64,000 nt of DNA from Winogradskyella psychrotolerans. Its GTDB lineage: Bacteria > Bacteroidota > Bacteroidia > Flavobacteriales > Flavobacteriaceae. The stretch covers positions 829,787 through 893,786 of the forward strand of contig NZ_JAHKPS010000022.1 of the NCBI RefSeq assembly GCF_018860565.1, given 5' to 3'. Shown here in pieces: positions 25,458 to 34,568 of this stretch. Made by a program: the position numbers and the translations under genes. The first letter of the stretch is position 1, and every line of letters starts with the position of its first letter. The notes under the pieces were generated by a model. It had not been told where the DNA came from and did not search any database. It was given only the letters and a program-made list of their open reading frames with translations.

Positions 25458-26549
25458 ATGTACAAAATTACAATTATCGCAGGGGCTAGACCTAATTTCA
25501 TGAAGATAGCACCAATAATCCATGCCATTCAAAAAGCAAAACAAGACCATGGAGATATGGATTATCGTTTAGTGCATACAGGTCAGCATTATGATAAAAA
25601 TATGTCTGGTAGCTTTTTTGAGCAATTAGAAATTCCTGAGCCACATGTTAATCTAGAGTGTAGTGGTGGTACACAAGCAGAGCAAACGGCGGCAATTATG
25701 GTTAGTTTTGAAAAGGAGTTAATGGCAAATCCTGCTGATTTGGTTCTTGTGGTTGGAGATGTAACTTCTACAATGGCTTGTGCATTGGTCGCTCAGAAAT
25801 TACACACCAAAGTAGCGCATGTCGAAGGAGGTATTCGTTCAGACGATTGGTCTATGCCTGAAGAAATTAATAGATTGGTAACCGATAGTATTACGAACTA
25901 CTTTTTTACAACTTCTGAAACAGCGAATACAAATTTGAAGCAAGGTGGAGTAAAAGACGATCAGATATTTTTCGTAGGAAACACCATGATTGATACCTTG
26001 TTAAAGCAGCGTCCTAATTTTACACAACCTAAAATTTGGAACGCATTAGGATTGGAAGAAGGGAATTACATCGTAATGACACTGCATAGACCAGCTAATG
26101 TAGATGAAGAGTCACAGCTAAAAGATATGATTGATGAAATTATAGCGAATACGCAAGACTTACCACTAGTTTTTCCTGTACACCCAAGAACAGCAAAAAT
26201 TTTAGAACGTCTTAATATTAGTCATTCAAGATTACATACCGTAGAGCCATTAAGTTATTTAGAATTTAATTTTTTAGTAGAAAAAGCAAAAGCGGTCATC
26301 ACGGATTCTGGAGGAATCACAGAAGAAGCTTCAATCATGCGAGTGCCTTGTCTAACATTGCGAGATAATACCGAACGGCCAGAAACGATTACCTTAGGGA
26401 CTAATGAGTTGGTTGGAACGCAACCTGAAAAATTAAAACCATATTTAGACACCTTATTTGCAGGTAATTGGAAAAAAGGAAATGATATCCCATTATGGGA
26501 TGGTAAAACGGCACATCGAATTGTGGAATGTTTAAAAAAGTTGAAATAA
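25458..26549 (+). CDS. wecB: UDP-N-acetylglucosamine 2-epimerase (non-hydrolysing)
   Basis: 363-residue cytoplasmic enzyme that interconverts UDP-GlcNAc and UDP-ManNAc. Motifs: GARPNFMKIAPI at the N-terminus (about residues 8-19), VVGDVTSTMA, HVEGGIRS (about 120-127), the HPRTAK segment and TDSGGITEEA (about 281-290). The length is normal. It supplies UDP-ManNAc for the WecG-type transferase just upstream. The gap to wecG carries the 11-bp tandem repeats, so this gene may have its own control point; a weak -7-like CAAATTTG lies at 25437-25444. Confidence 0.94.
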   Translation: MYKITIIAGARPNFMKIAPIIHAIQKAKQDHGDMDYRLVHTGQHYDKNMSGSFFEQLEIPEPHVNLECSGGTQAEQTAAIMVSFEKELMANPADLVLVVGDVTSTMACALVAQKLHTKVAHVEGGIRSDDWSMPEEINRLVTDSITNYFFTTSETANTNLKQGGVKDDQIFFVGNTMIDTLLKQRPNFTQPKIWNALGLEEGNYIVMTLHRPANVDEESQLKDMIDEIIANTQDLPLVFPVHPRTAKILERLNISHSRLHTVEPLSYLEFNFLVEKAKAVITDSGGITEEASIMRVPCLTLRDNTERPETITLGTNELVGTQPEKLKPYLDTLFAGNWKKGNDIPLWDGKTAHRIVECLKKLK

Positions 26550-26671
26550 TTTAACAATAATTCATTTAGATATATTTAAGCTTATTTAGTCTGAAATTTA
26601 TGGTCTAAACAATAAAATTGTATCTTGCGCCTAGCTATTAATGGATTATAATAAAAGTACATCATCCTCTT

Positions 26672-27790
26672 ATGATAAAAACTCTACTAGATAATTTTAG
26701 TCCAAGTGATAATGCTGTTATTTGGTTAATAGCAGCGTTTATATTGGCTTTTATTATCGCTTATAGAACCTTTCCTACAATTTTATATGTTTCAAACGAA
26801 AAACACTTAATGGATGAACCAGATAGTAGAAGTTTACATTCCACTAAAACACCCACTTTAGGTGGTATTGGTATTTTTTTAGGGGTTATAGTTGTGATAA
26901 CTATAGTAGGAGCTTTTCTAAATACCAAAGTTTTACTTTTAGTAATGGGAGGCTTAACAGTCTTATTTTTTCTAGGTTTAAAAGATGACCTTACCGTGTT
27001 ATCACCAGGTAAAAAATTAGTGGGGCAACTTTTTGTAGCGAGCTTACTTATTGTTTTTACAGATACTCGTATTATTGGCTTTTCAAGTATTTTAGATGTG
27101 TATACGTTACCATATTGGGTTTCTGTTGGTTTTACGCTATTTGTATATATATTAATTATAAATGCCTATAACCTTATTGATGGGGTAGATGGTTTAGCAG
27201 GTACCATAGCCTTAACTGCAAGTGCTATCTTTGTGTTCCTTTTTGTTAACGCTGAAGACCTAAGTTTAGCGACTATTGCTATTGCGCTTTGTGGGTCATT
27301 GTTGGCATTTCTTAGATTTAATTTCTCTTTAAGTAAAAAAATATTTATGGGAGATACAGGGTCAATGATTGTGGGGTTTTTATTAGCGTTTTTTACTATA
27401 AGTTTTATTAATATGGCTCAAGTAGATGAGGCTTCAGACTATTATAGAGCATCGCCAGCATTGGCTTTTGCTTTATTATTTTACCCATTTATTGATACCT
27501 TACGTATTTTCTTTATTAGAATTGTGATTCATAAAACAAGTCCATTTAAGGCCGATAAAAATCATATTCACCATTGGTTTATTAAAATAGGTTACAGTCA
27601 TTTAATGACCACCATATTAATTTGTAGTATTAACTTTGTCATTGTGTGTATTGCTTTTAATATGTTACACCTTAATTTAAATACACAGATCATTTGTCTT
27701 TTACTATATGGAATTGCCCTATATCTTATCCCATTTGGATTGCACAAAATTAAAAATAGCTCTAAGATTACTGAGAATGAGGCCAGTTAA
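26672..27790 (+). CDS. WecA/MraY-family undecaprenyl-phosphate sugar-1-phosphate transferase
   Basis: 372-residue membrane enzyme with about 11 helices that starts repeat-unit assembly by moving GlcNAc-1-P (or a related sugar phosphate) to undecaprenyl phosphate. Diagnostic cytoplasmic motifs: LKDDLTVLSPGKKL (Asp pair, about residues 107-120), NAYNLIDGVDGLAG (about 165-178), MGDTGSM (about 227-233) and the WecA-type HIHHWF (about 296-301). It sits between wecB and the Wza/Wzc genes. Confidence 0.9.
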   Translation: MIKTLLDNFSPSDNAVIWLIAAFILAFIIAYRTFPTILYVSNEKHLMDEPDSRSLHSTKTPTLGGIGIFLGVIVVITIVGAFLNTKVLLLVMGGLTVLFFLGLKDDLTVLSPGKKLVGQLFVASLLIVFTDTRIIGFSSILDVYTLPYWVSVGFTLFVYILIINAYNLIDGVDGLAGTIALTASAIFVFLFVNAEDLSLATIAIALCGSLLAFLRFNFSLSKKIFMGDTGSMIVGFLLAFFTISFINMAQVDEASDYYRASPALAFALLFYPFIDTLRIFFIRIVIHKTSPFKADKNHIHHWFIKIGYSHLMTTILICSINFVIVCIAFNMLHLNLNTQIICLLLYGIALYLIPFGLHKIKNSSKITENEAS

Positions 27791-27803
27791 TTAGAGTTAA
27801 GGT

Positions 27804-27834
27804 TTTGCTAGTATCTTAATTGCAGTTATATTTG
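27804..27834 (+). promoter_or_regulatory. Promoter of the Wza-Wzc export genes
   Basis: TTTG at 27804-27807 and TATATTTG at 27827-27834 with exactly 19 bases between, a full consensus match. The start codon at 27858 is 23 bases after the -7 box. This would give export genes their own transcription inside the locus. Confidence 0.7.
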
Positions 27835-27857
27835 CCAACTATAAAAAAAATATTTAA

Positions 27858-28619
27858 ATGAATTTTAAAACATTAGGCCTAATAAGTCTTTTTATTTTAG
27901 CGTCTTGTGCTCCTAAAAAAGACATACTTTATTTACAAGATATTGAGGCTAAGGGAGGAAGTAGTATACCTTATCAATCCGTAAATATTCAACCTAATGA
28001 TATTTTAAAAATAACGATAGGAAGTCTAGAGCCTTTAGCAGCATTACCCTATAATAAAAATATTGAGCAAGGAGCTCAGCCTCAAAATTTAGAGCTTTTG
28101 CAACTAGATGGATATGTGGTGTCTTTAAACCAAACCATTGAATTACCTGTATTAGGAGAAATATCTACTCGAAATAAAACCACTCAACAACTAGAAACCT
28201 TTATTAGTGACAAGTTAGTTAGTGAAGGCCATCTGTCTGATGCAAGAGTTAATGTACGTTTAATTAATGCAAAAGTGACCATATTAGGTGAAGTCAATCA
28301 GCCCGGAACTTTTAATTATACGGATCAAAACATGACATTGATTCAAGCTTTAGGTTATGCAGGTGATTTAACTATAAATGGTAAACGTGATGATATCTTA
28401 TTAACCAGAGAAGTTGATGGTGTGCGTAAAGTAACTCATATAGATCTCACGTCTGCAGAGTTCATGAACAGTGAGTTTTATTTTGTAAAACCAAATGATT
28501 TCATAGTAGTTAATCCAAACAACCCTAGAGTTAAGAATGCTGGTTTTGTGAAGGATATAAGTACCGTATTAACAATTGCCTCTTTAGCGCTTAGTATAAC
28601 TATTTTATTATCTCGATAA
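27858..28619 (+). CDS. Wza-type outer-membrane polysaccharide export lipoprotein
   Basis: 253 residues. A lipoprotein signal ends at the lipobox ILASC (Cys at about residue 17). The polysaccharide-export domain follows (QPNDILKITIG near 51-61). An SLBB-type domain carries VTILGEVNQPGTFNYTD (about 135-151). A C-terminal hydrophobic helix is also present, unlike the amphipathic barrel helix of E. coli Wza. It forms the outer-membrane exit channel and works with the Wzc-like protein encoded 4 bases downstream. Confidence 0.9.
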   Translation: MNFKTLGLISLFILASCAPKKDILYLQDIEAKGGSSIPYQSVNIQPNDILKITIGSLEPLAALPYNKNIEQGAQPQNLELLQLDGYVVSLNQTIELPVLGEISTRNKTTQQLETFISDKLVSEGHLSDARVNVRLINAKVTILGEVNQPGTFNYTDQNMTLIQALGYAGDLTINGKRDDILLTREVDGVRKVTHIDLTSAEFMNSEFYFVKPNDFIVVNPNNPRVKNAGFVKDISTVLTIASLALSITILLSR

Positions 28620-28623
28620 CGAT

Positions 28624-30957
28624 ATGGATAATTCATTTAATAATTTTTCTTTACAAGAAGAGGATAGCACTGATATTAAACAAGAACTCAAGCGTTATTT
28701 ACGCTATTGGCCTTGGTTTGCTGTAACATTGGCTGTGACGTTAATAAGTGCCTACATGTATTTAAGGTATGCTCCACGTGTTTATCAAACATATTCTAAA
28801 ATTAAAATTTTAGATGAATCTGAAGGCTTAGAGTTGCCTACTTCGGCTTTTATATTTAAGAGAAAAAATATAAATTTAGAGAACGAAATAGAGATTTTAA
28901 CCTCTTATTTAATAATGAACCGTGTGGTAAAGGAGTTAAATCTCAATACTAACTTTTATGAAGAAGGAACGATTCAAACGTCTCAAATAGAAGCTTTGCC
29001 TTTTGGATTTAAGCAAATTATTCATCCAGATAGTATTACAGAGCGGTTATCTTATAAATTAAAAATTAAAAATAATGGTATAGATGTCACTAATTTAAAC
29101 ACAGAGAAAGTGTTTTCTTTTCCGGGATCTACCACTCGTGATAGTGATTATAATTTACCATTTGAAATTGACCTTAACGTCAATGGATCTAAGTCTAATT
29201 TTATAGGTAATACATATATTTTAAACTTTAAGACTATTAAAAGTACGGCATTAAGTTTAAAATCTAATATTAAAGTAGAGTCAATTGGTGAGTTAAGTGA
29301 TTTGCTGAAATTAACAATAAAAGGTGAGAGTAGAGAAGTTTCAGAGAAAATATTAAACACCTTAATGGATGTGTTTGATAAAGATGGTATTTATGACAGG
29401 CAGTTAATTTCTAAACGGACTTTAGATTTTATAGATGATCGTTTTGTGTTTTTAGCCCAAGAATTGGACTCGATTGAAGTAGGTCGTCAAGACTTTAAAC
29501 AGCGTAATAATATTGTTGATATTACTGCAGATGCAGGATTAGGTTTAGAACAACGTGCACAGTCTGATGAGGAACTCTTTCAAATTGAACATCAATTAGC
29601 TTTATCTAAATTATTAGATAATTCGTTGAAAAATAATCCTGAATCTGATTTATTACCGTCTAATATCGGTATAGAGAATTCTAGTATTAATGTGCTTATT
29701 GCAGACTATAATAGCGCTGTCATCAATAGAGATAAATACTTAAGTAGTGGTGGTATTAATAATCCAATGGTTAAACAAGCTGTAGAACAAGTCCAAAGTT
29801 TAAAGGCGAATATAGATAAATCTATAAAAACGTATTCTAATCAACTTGAAGCGTCACGTCAACAATTAACTTTAAGAAATCGTAGATTTAGTGGTACAGT
29901 AGCTCAAATTCCCGAAAAAGAAAAACTATTAAGAGCAATTGATCGTCAACAAAAAATTAAAGAGAGTCTATATCTTTTATTATTACAAAAAAGAGAAGAA
30001 GCAGCTATTAATCTGGCTATTACGGAGCCTTCTATTAAGGTTGTTGAATATGCTTTGTCGGGTTCTAATCCCGTGTCACCTAAATCTAATATTGTATATG
30101 CAGCTGCAATCTTAGGTGGTTTGTTAATTCCATTTGGAATATTGTATCTTATTTTTATGTTAGATACTAAATTACATAGTAAGGAGGATGTCACTAAGAT
30201 AAATTCTAATATACCAGTCATTGGCGAAATACCAGATGTAAAAAAGAAAGAGCATATCATTTTCGATGACCCAAATGCACGTACAGCCTTAGCAGAGTCT
30301 TTTAGGATTTTAAGTTCTAATGTGGATTATATTTTGCCAATTAAAGCCGATGGAAAAGGAAAGGTGATTTATTGTACTTCAACAATTAAAGGAGAAGGAA
30401 AAACCTATGTAAGTGTTAATTTGTCTTTAGCTTTATCTAGTATTAATAAAAAAGTATTATTAATAGGAGCCGATTTAAGAAATCCACAGATTCATACGCA
30501 TATTCATGAAGAAAAGCATAAACCAGGATTATCTAATTATCTTCATGATACTAATTATGATTGGAGAGATGCTTTAATTAATGGTTTTGATAAACATCCT
30601 AATCATCAAATTATTTTATCAGGTGTTATACCTCCAAATCCAGCACATTTATTAACTAATGGTCGTTTTAAGAAGCTTATTGAAGAAGCTAAAGAAGAGT
30701 ACGATTATATTATTGTAGATACAGCACCAACAATACTAGTAACAGATACCATGTTAATTTCTCAATTAGCTGATGCTACAATTTATTTGGCACGAGCAAA
30801 TTTTACAGAAAAGAATTTATTAAAGTTCTCTAAAGATTTAACAGAAACAGGTAAGTTAAAAAATGTAGCTTATGTTATTAATAGTGTAGGAGCAAGTAGA
30901 TCTTATGGGTATAGCTACAATTATGGTTACAATTATGGCTATGGTACTAAAGACTAA
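28624..30957 (+). CDS. Wzc-type polysaccharide co-polymerase and tyrosine autokinase
   Basis: 777 residues. The Wzz-type N-terminal region has its first membrane helix at about 29-49, then a long periplasmic part with coiled-coil segments, and a second helix at about 488-512. The cytoplasmic BY-kinase domain has Walker A STIKGEGKTY (about 585-594), Walker A' LLIGADLRNPQ (about 614-624) and Walker B YDYIIVDTAP (about 693-702). The tail has seven tyrosines in the last 20 residues, the usual autophosphorylation cluster. It controls chain length and export. No partner phosphatase (Wzb) lies in the window. It is the last gene of the locus and is followed by a terminator. Confidence 0.94.
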   Translation: MDNSFNNFSLQEEDSTDIKQELKRYLRYWPWFAVTLAVTLISAYMYLRYAPRVYQTYSKIKILDESEGLELPTSAFIFKRKNINLENEIEILTSYLIMNRVVKELNLNTNFYEEGTIQTSQIEALPFGFKQIIHPDSITERLSYKLKIKNNGIDVTNLNTEKVFSFPGSTTRDSDYNLPFEIDLNVNGSKSNFIGNTYILNFKTIKSTALSLKSNIKVESIGELSDLLKLTIKGESREVSEKILNTLMDVFDKDGIYDRQLISKRTLDFIDDRFVFLAQELDSIEVGRQDFKQRNNIVDITADAGLGLEQRAQSDEELFQIEHQLALSKLLDNSLKNNPESDLLPSNIGIENSSINVLIADYNSAVINRDKYLSSGGINNPMVKQAVEQVQSLKANIDKSIKTYSNQLEASRQQLTLRNRRFSGTVAQIPEKEKLLRAIDRQQKIKESLYLLLLQKREEAAINLAITEPSIKVVEYALSGSNPVSPKSNIVYAAAILGGLLIPFGILYLIFMLDTKLHSKEDVTKINSNIPVIGEIPDVKKKEHIIFDDPNARTALAESFRILSSNVDYILPIKADGKGKVIYCTSTIKGEGKTYVSVNLSLALSSINKKVLLIGADLRNPQIHTHIHEEKHKPGLSNYLHDTNYDWRDALINGFDKHPNHQIILSGVIPPNPAHLLTNGRFKKLIEEAKEEYDYIIVDTAPTILVTDTMLISQLADATIYLARANFTEKNLLKFSKDLTETGKLKNVAYVINSVGASRSYGYSYNYGYNYGYGTKD

Positions 30958-30985
30958 CTTTTGAATATGGTTAGTCACTTTTTTG
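30952..30985 (+). terminator. Terminator of the polysaccharide locus
   Basis: GACTAAC (30952-30958) pairs perfectly with GTTAGTC (30970-30976) over an 11-nt loop. AC and a run of six T follow. The stop codon of the Wzc gene lies inside the left arm. Confidence 0.75.
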
Positions 30986-31058
30986 CAATGTGATATTTGT
31001 CATACTTTATAAAGGCTTTATAAACTACTTTTAATAGTGAATTATAAAACCAAAAGAC

Positions 31059-31478
31059 ATGAAAAATAATGCATTAATTTCTACAATAATGTCAACCGAT
31101 ATTATTGCACTCAATAGAGAGGATGATCTTGAAAGAGCAGAGCTTTTATTTAAACGCCATAAAATTAGACACATTCCTGTTGTTAATGAAGGAGTAATTA
31201 TAGGGATGTTAAGCTATACCGATTTGTTAAGAATTAGTTTTGCAGATGCCGTTGATGAAACTGAAACTGAAATAGAAACCTTGGTTTACAACATGTTTAC
31301 TATAGACCAGGTGATGGCTAAGAATGTAGTTACTATACCTTCTGATGCGACTATAAAAGAAGTGGCCAAGATTTTAGCTGAAAAAGAATTTCACGCACTA
31401 CCAGTAGTTGATAAAGGACGTTTAGTCGGAATTGTTACTACAACAGATTTAATCAATTATTTATTGAAACAATTATAA
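31059..31478 (+). CDS. CBS-domain protein
   Basis: 139 residues made of two CBS repeats (about 8-65 and 80-139). They show the usual IPVVNEGVIIGMLSYTDLL and LPVVDKGRLVGIVTTTDLI endings. CBS pairs bind adenine nucleotides and sense energy or second-messenger state. There is no attached enzyme domain, so the partner is unknown. It stands alone between the polysaccharide terminator and a bidirectional terminator shared with rpe. Confidence 0.88.
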   Translation: MKNNALISTIMSTDIIALNREDDLERAELLFKRHKIRHIPVVNEGVIIGMLSYTDLLRISFADAVDETETEIETLVYNMFTIDQVMAKNVVTIPSDATIKEVAKILAEKEFHALPVVDKGRLVGIVTTTDLINYLLKQL

Positions 31479-31505
31479 AAAAAATGCGCTAAATGCGCAT
31501 TTTTT
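31479..31505. terminator. Bidirectional terminator between the CBS gene and rpe
   Basis: AAAAAATGCGC (31479-31489) and GCGCATTTTTT (31495-31505) form an 11-bp perfect stem with a 5-nt loop. T runs on both strands serve the two convergent genes. Confidence 0.85.
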
Positions 31506-32166
31506 ATGAATTGGCTAAACGCTTTAATGTTTTAATAGTTGCCGTTGGGTTATCACTTTTAAAAACATGACTACCAGCGACAAAGGTGTCTGCGCCAGCT
31601 TCAACTAACTTTTGTATGTTTTTATCAGTAACACCGCCATCAACTTCAATACGCGTGTCTAAACCTTGCTCGTTTATCATTTGACGAAGGTTTCTTATGC
31701 GTTTATAAGTGATGTCTTCAAATTTTTGACCACCAAAACCAGGATTTATAGACATTAATAAAATCATATAACATTCTGGTAAAATATCTTCTAAAACGTT
31801 AAGCGGAGTTGTGATATTAAGTACAATACCTGCTTTACAGCCTGCATCTTTAATTTGTCTTAACGTTCTGTGTAAATGAACTGTAGATTCGTAATGAACT
31901 GTAATAATATCAGCACCAACTTTTGCAAATTCTTCAATATAACGCTCCGGTTTTTCAATCATTAAATGCACATCTAATGGTTTTGTAGCGTGTTTTTTGA
32001 TGGCTGAAATCACAGGCATACCATAAGATATATTTGGTACAAAATGACCATCCATAACATCAATATGAAACCAATCAGCATCACTTTTATTTACCATTTC
32101 TGTGTCACGTTGAAGATTGCCAAAATCGGCAGCTAGCATTGATGGGGCAATTAATTTTGAAACCAT
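31504..32166 (-). CDS. rpe: Ribulose-phosphate 3-epimerase
   Basis: 220-residue TIM-barrel enzyme of the pentose phosphate pathway that interconverts ribulose 5-phosphate and xylulose 5-phosphate. Metal and catalytic motifs: MLAADF (about residues 10-15), HIDVMDGHFVPN (about 34-45), DVHLMIE, the SINPGFGGQKF phosphate loop (about 140-150) and EVDGGV (about 174-179). The length is normal. A -7-like box TACCTTTG on the minus strand lies 26 bases upstream of the start. Confidence 0.97.
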   Translation of the reverse strand: MVSKLIAPSMLAADFGNLQRDTEMVNKSDADWFHIDVMDGHFVPNISYGMPVISAIKKHATKPLDVHLMIEKPERYIEEFAKVGADIITVHYESTVHLHRTLRQIKDAGCKAGIVLNITTPLNVLEDILPECYMILLMSINPGFGGQKFEDITYKRIRNLRQMINEQGLDTRIEVDGGVTDKNIQKLVEAGADTFVAGSHVFKSDNPTATIKTLKRLANS

Positions 32167-32191
32167 TTTATGAGGTTGTTTTAGGTTTTAG

Positions 32192-32199
32192 CAAAGGTA
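32192..32199 (-). promoter_or_regulatory. Probable -7 box of rpe
   Basis: On the minus strand this reads TACCTTTG, a full match to TAnnTTTG, 26 bases ahead of the rpe start. No TTG element is present at the -33 spacing, so the assignment is tentative. Confidence 0.4.
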
Positions 32200-32354
32200 A
32201 TTAAAAAAGGAAGATTATGCTGAAGATAATACTGTGGTTTCATTAATATAGATAATAGGCGCTTTAGCTCTCTATTGAGTACAGACTGTGTAATTTAATT
32301 ATAGCCAAATAAAAGAGTAATACAAAGCGAAAGAGGATGGTTACGAACTATTTT

Positions 32355-32389
32355 AAAAAAGTGAACCCACGGTAATCAGCCGTGGGTTC
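32355..32389 (-). terminator. Terminator of the primary sigma factor gene
   Basis: GAACCCACGG (32363-32372) and CCGTGGGTTC (32380-32389) form a perfect 10-bp stem with a 7-nt loop. On the minus strand the stem is followed by AC and six T. It lies about 80 bases past the sigma factor stop. Confidence 0.8.
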
Positions 32390-32469
32390 TTTCATCAATC
32401 AAAAAACGAACAGTTATGTTTTGTAACTGTTGTTGCTTTCATTAGGTTGGTCGTTAAATATACAAAAAA

Positions 32470-33333
32470 CTAACCTAAATATGTTTTTAATATTTTACTT
32501 CTAGATGTATGTTTTAATCGTCTGATTGCTTTTTCTTTAATTTGCCTTACACGTTCACGTGTTAAATCAAACGTTTCTCCAATTTCTTCTAGGGTCATTG
32601 GGTGTTGACTAGCTAGGCCAAAATATAAGCGAATTACATCGGCTTCACGAGGTGTTAAGGTCTCTAAAGCGCGTTCAATTTCAGTACGCAACGATTCGTG
32701 TAATAGATCTCTATCTGGATTTGGTGATTCACCACTTCTAAGTACATCATATAAGTTAGAGTCTTCTCCTTCTACTAAAGGAGCATCCATACTTACATGA
32801 CGACCAGAATTTTTCATAGACTCCTTAACATCGTTAATGGTCATGTCTAGCTCTTTAGCAATCTCTTCAGCAGAAGGTGGTCGCTCATGACTTTGCTCTA
32901 AAAAAGCAAAGGTTTTGTTTATTTTATTAATAGAACCAATTTTGTTTAATGGTAAACGTACAATACGAGATTGTTCAGCTAAAGCTTGAAGTATTGATTG
33001 ACGAATCCACCAAACAGCATAAGATATAAATTTAAACCCACGTGTTTCATCAAAACGCTGTGCAGCTTTAATTAAACCTAAATTACCTTCGTTAATTAAA
33101 TCAGGTAATGTTAACCCTTGGTTTTGATATTGTTTTGCAACAGATACAACAAAACGTAGGTTTGCTTTTGTTAATTTTTCTAAAGCAAGCTGATCACCAG
33201 CTTTAATACGTTGAGCTAATTCAACCTCTTCATCTGCTGTAATAAGGTCTACTTTGCCAATTTCTTGTAAGTATTTATCTAATGATGCAGTTTCCCTATT
33301 GGTTACCTGCTTGGTAATTTTAAGCTGTCTCAT
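32470..33333 (-). CDS. rpoD: Primary RNA polymerase sigma factor (sigma-70 family)
   Basis: 287 residues: regions 1.2 to 4.2 are present, but region 1.1 is absent, as is usual in Bacteroidota. Region 1.2 begins near [15 protein letters not shown]. Region 2 has [18 protein letters not shown] and [13 protein letters not shown] (about 100-115). Region 3 has [11 protein letters not shown]. Region 4 has [23 protein letters not shown] (helix-turn-helix, about 245-270; key part LTRERVRQI). It would read the TTTG/TAnnTTTG promoters found in this window. The gene is followed by a strong hairpin terminator. Confidence 0.96.
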   Translation of the reverse strand: MRQLKITKQVTNRETASLDKYLQEIGKVDLITADEEVELAQRIKAGDQLALEKLTKANLRFVVSVAKQYQNQGLTLPDLINEGNLGLIKAAQRFDETRGFKFISYAVWWIRQSILQALAEQSRIVRLPLNKIGSINKINKTFAFLEQSHERPPSAEEIAKELDMTINDVKESMKNSGRHVSMDAPLVEGEDSNLYDVLRSGESPNPDRDLLHESLRTEIERALETLTPREADVIRLYFGLASQHPMTLEEIGETFDLTRERVRQIKEKAIRRLKHTSRSKILKTYLG

Positions 33334-33529
33334 TTAATTTTAAGATTTGTGCAATTTTATTGCAACAACATGCTGCTTTTATTATACGTAACAAACTATC
33401 AAAATGTTACAAATAATATAAAATATTTTATTTGATTATTTGAAATGCAGAATTTAATTATTGGTGTAAACCCAATATCTTTAATCTAAAAAAATGTAAA
33501 TATAACACCTCTTCGCTTTTTTGAAAATA

Positions 33530-33556
33530 AAAAAACCAGAACAAATGAATGTTCTG
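33530..33556 (-). terminator. Terminator of the 110-residue secreted protein gene
   Basis: CAGAACA (33537-33543) and TGTTCTG (33550-33556) pair over a 6-nt loop. On the minus strand G and seven T follow. It lies 41 bases past the stop at 33598. Confidence 0.7.
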
Positions 33557-33597
33557 ATTTAATTTTTGTGAGTTGTTAAACTATTTTATCAAGACGC

Positions 33598-33930
33598 CTA
33601 TTCAAAAGTCAAATAGCGTTCAAATTGTTCTTCTGATAAAACCTTTTTAATCTTGTCGTTTAACTGTTTTTCTATTTTTGCTTTTTCATCTTCGCTTACA
33701 GGATTGTTACTAATACGAACTTTACTTTGTTCGTATGCCTTTAAAGCTGAATAAATTTCATTACGTTGTTCTTTGTCAAACTTTATGTGTTTTCTTAAAG
33801 CTTCTGTTTTTGTAGCGGCCTTAGCATTTATTTCTTTATTAATTTCTATTTTACTGTTTTGTGCTACAGTAGTTTGAGTTCCAAGAAATAGTGCAAATAC
33901 AAATAAGCACAAGGTTATTACTTTTTTCAT
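33598..33930 (-). CDS. Small exported protein with helical periplasmic domain
   Basis: 110 residues. A signal peptide (about 1-23, cleavage after VAQ) precedes a charged helical domain containing LRKHIKFDKEQRNEIYSALK and LSEEQFERYLTFE. The pattern of a helix, a KFDKEQ turn and a C-terminal LSEEQFERY is reminiscent of Spy/CpxP-like or DUF4890-type periplasmic proteins, but I cannot assign a family firmly. It has its own terminator and lies next to a second small exported protein with a comparable ending (LTAEQYAKYE), so the two may be related. Confidence 0.75.
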   Translation of the reverse strand: MKKVITLCLFVFALFLGTQTTVAQNSKIEINKEINAKAATKTEALRKHIKFDKEQRNEIYSALKAYEQSKVRISNNPVSEDEKAKIEKQLNDKIKKVLSEEQFERYLTFE

Positions 33931-33985
33931 TATGGATTATTTAATTATAATTGGTTACTAAAGTAATAATTTTATTCAACAAAAT

Positions 33986-34015
33986 AAAAAAGTATCGACT
34001 ATCCGATACTTTTTT
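33986..34015 (-). terminator. Terminator of the 150-residue exported protein gene
   Basis: AAAAAAGTATCG (33986-33997) and CGATACTTTTTT (34004-34015) form a perfect 12-bp stem with a 6-nt loop, 12 bases beyond the stop at 34027. Confidence 0.8.
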
Positions 34016-34026
34016 AGTGAAATAAT

Positions 34027-34479
34027 CTATTTTTTGCTTTTATTTTTATTACGCATGCCTCTTTTTTTGTGCTTTTTAGGCTCCATTTTTTCATATTTAG
34101 CGTATTGTTCAGCAGTTAAAATAGATTTCATTTCACGTTTCATTGCTATTTGATCATCTAATCTTTGATTTTGCATCTTTACGAGTTCTTCTTTAGAAGG
34201 CTTTTCTCTCTTTTCTCCCGCTTTAGGTTTATGCGCTTCTCTTGCCTTATTTCTTGATTCAGCTTGCTTTAAAATTAGCTTGTGTACTTTTTGTTGTTGT
34301 GCATCTGTTAGGTCTAATTTTAAAGTCAGTTGTTTAGATTTTAAATCTGCAATATCATTTGGAGTCATGTCTTTTCTTAATTCAGAAGTATGAGATCTGT
34401 CTCTTTTGTCATGTTCTTTTTTTTGTGCAAAACCATTTAAGGTTACAAATGCTAGGGCAATAATTACTAATTTTTTCAT
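34027..34479 (-). CDS. Exported basic helical protein, Spy/DUF4890-like
   Basis: 150 residues. The signal peptide (about 1-18, ending FAQ) is followed by a strongly charged region. LKLDLTDAQQQKVHKLIL (about 53-70) and LTAEQYAKYEKM (about 121-132) form the helix pairs seen in Spy/CpxP-type and DUF4890 proteins. The tail is lysine-rich (KKHKKRGMRNKNKSKK). It is probably a periplasmic stress or metal-responsive protein; the function is not established. Confidence 0.75.
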   Translation of the reverse strand: MKKLVIIALAFVTLNGFAQKKEHDKRDRSHTSELRKDMTPNDIADLKSKQLTLKLDLTDAQQQKVHKLILKQAESRNKAREAHKPKAGEKREKPSKEELVKMQNQRLDDQIAMKREMKSILTAEQYAKYEKMEPKKHKKRGMRNKNKSKK

Positions 34480-34568
34480 GTTGTTTATATGTTTGTGTTA
34501 TATTAGTTTAGACGTTATTAAATTTAAAACGTTTAAAGCCGTCGTTTTTTTTAACACAGAATTTAACA

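Larger units (their letters stand above)
32167..32469. other. Intergenic region between rpe and the sigma factor gene
   Basis: No gene seen. On the minus strand it holds the rpe -7-like box (CAAAGGTA on the plus strand at 32192-32199) and, at 32355-32389, the terminator of the sigma factor gene. The middle part (about 32225-32340) shows nothing recognisable. Confidence 0.6.
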
